59,442 nucleotides of DNA from positions 1-59,442 of the forward strand of contig NZ_BMIL01000014.1 in NCBI RefSeq assembly GCF_014642175.1, in the 5' to 3' direction. The notes under the pieces were generated by a model, which was not told where the DNA came from, ran no database searches, and was given only the letters and a program-made list of their open reading frames with translations. This DNA is from Pedobacter quisquiliarum. GTDB taxonomy: Bacteria; Bacteroidota; Bacteroidia; Sphingobacteriales; Sphingobacteriaceae. The position numbers were made by a program, and so were the translations under genes. This document shows positions 59,403-59,442 of this stretch, piece by piece. Positions within the stretch are counted from its first letter, which is position 1. Every line of letters begins with the position of its first letter.

Positions 59403-59442
59403 GCGGTCATTGTTTTATAAAGACATCAAGGTATAGTTGTAA
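59383..59442. repeat. Terminal 60-bp direct repeat (circle overlap), right copy
   Basis: Identical to bases 1-60 in the same orientation; see the left copy. Trimming one copy joins the minus-strand dsrE-like gene to the cstB-like operon and closes a 59,382-bp circle. Confidence 0.93.

Noticed and set aside
1..59442. Linear replicon with terminal repeats
   Set aside because: The end repeats are direct, only 60 bp and identical, and a gene crosses the join; circular overlap explains this better.

Overview
The window reads as one complete circular plasmid of a low-GC Bacteroidota bacterium, most likely Sphingobacteriaceae (Pedobacter/Mucilaginibacter type). The first and last 60 bases are an identical direct repeat (1-60 = 59383-59442), so the closed circle would be 59,382 bp and the gene at its right end runs across the join. 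Bacteroidota origin is inferred from promoters of the TTTG-N19-TAnnTTTG type, the lack of obvious Shine-Dalgarno sequences, and family-level features such as the CusA-TolC fusion, CstB-type operon, MobC/relaxase pair and DUF6428 ars operon.

Backbone (about 4.4-17.3 kb): an AbiE-type toxin-antitoxin pair; a Rep_3-type initiator followed by five iterons (oriV); parA plus a small ribbon-helix-helix-like partner with three candidate parS repeats; a four-gene Gabija-like defence operon (OLD/TOPRIM nuclease, UvrD-like helicase, a membrane/winged-helix-like small protein and a GIY-YIG nuclease); and a mobilisation module (candidate oriT, mobC, relaxase). I see no type IV secretion genes, so the plasmid looks mobilisable rather than self-transmissible. 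The same 13-mer TATTTACATAAAT lies upstream of rep, parA and the parA partner, which suggests shared control.

Cargo, going round from 17.4 kb: (i) 17.4-26.5 kb divalent-metal efflux: CusA/CzcA-TolC fusion, CzcB adaptor, Fur-family regulator, P1B ATPase, YnfA, with a shared TGCAAT-N3-ATTGCA palindrome; (ii) 26.9-36.5 kb oxidation of sulfite and thiosulfate: sulfite oxidase, DUF305, YVTN propeller, YeiH, two orphan binding proteins, DsrE-like protein, TsdA-like cytochrome, LysR regulator; (iii) 36.7-40.5 kb fluoride resistance: fluoride riboswitch, CLC-F transporter, enolase, and two damaged genes (EamA with a frameshift, PAP2/UppP chimera); (iv) 40.6-48.1 kb small modules: copper-storage four-helix bundle, MepB, TlpA-like protein, serine recombinase, ABC transporter; (v) 48.2-51.9 kb arsenic operon: arsR, DUF6428, arsN-like, arsC, ACR3, metallophosphoesterase; (vi) 52.0-59.4 kb and, through the join, 0.1-4.1 kb: one long co-oriented minus-strand run made of a Crp/Fnr regulator, TauE, split YeeE/YedE, a CstB-like persulfide dioxygenase, a second DsrE-like protein, a tripartite RND pump and TlpA.

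Three things stand out. The Gabija pair carries two unusual extra genes. A family of related non-coding repeats (about 25-150 bp, ATTCC/TTTTTGATAA type) sits at nearly every junction between cargo modules, with a serine recombinase gene among them. The sulfur operon carries three GTGA-N6-TCAC operators that fit the recognition helix of its own Crp/Fnr regulator.
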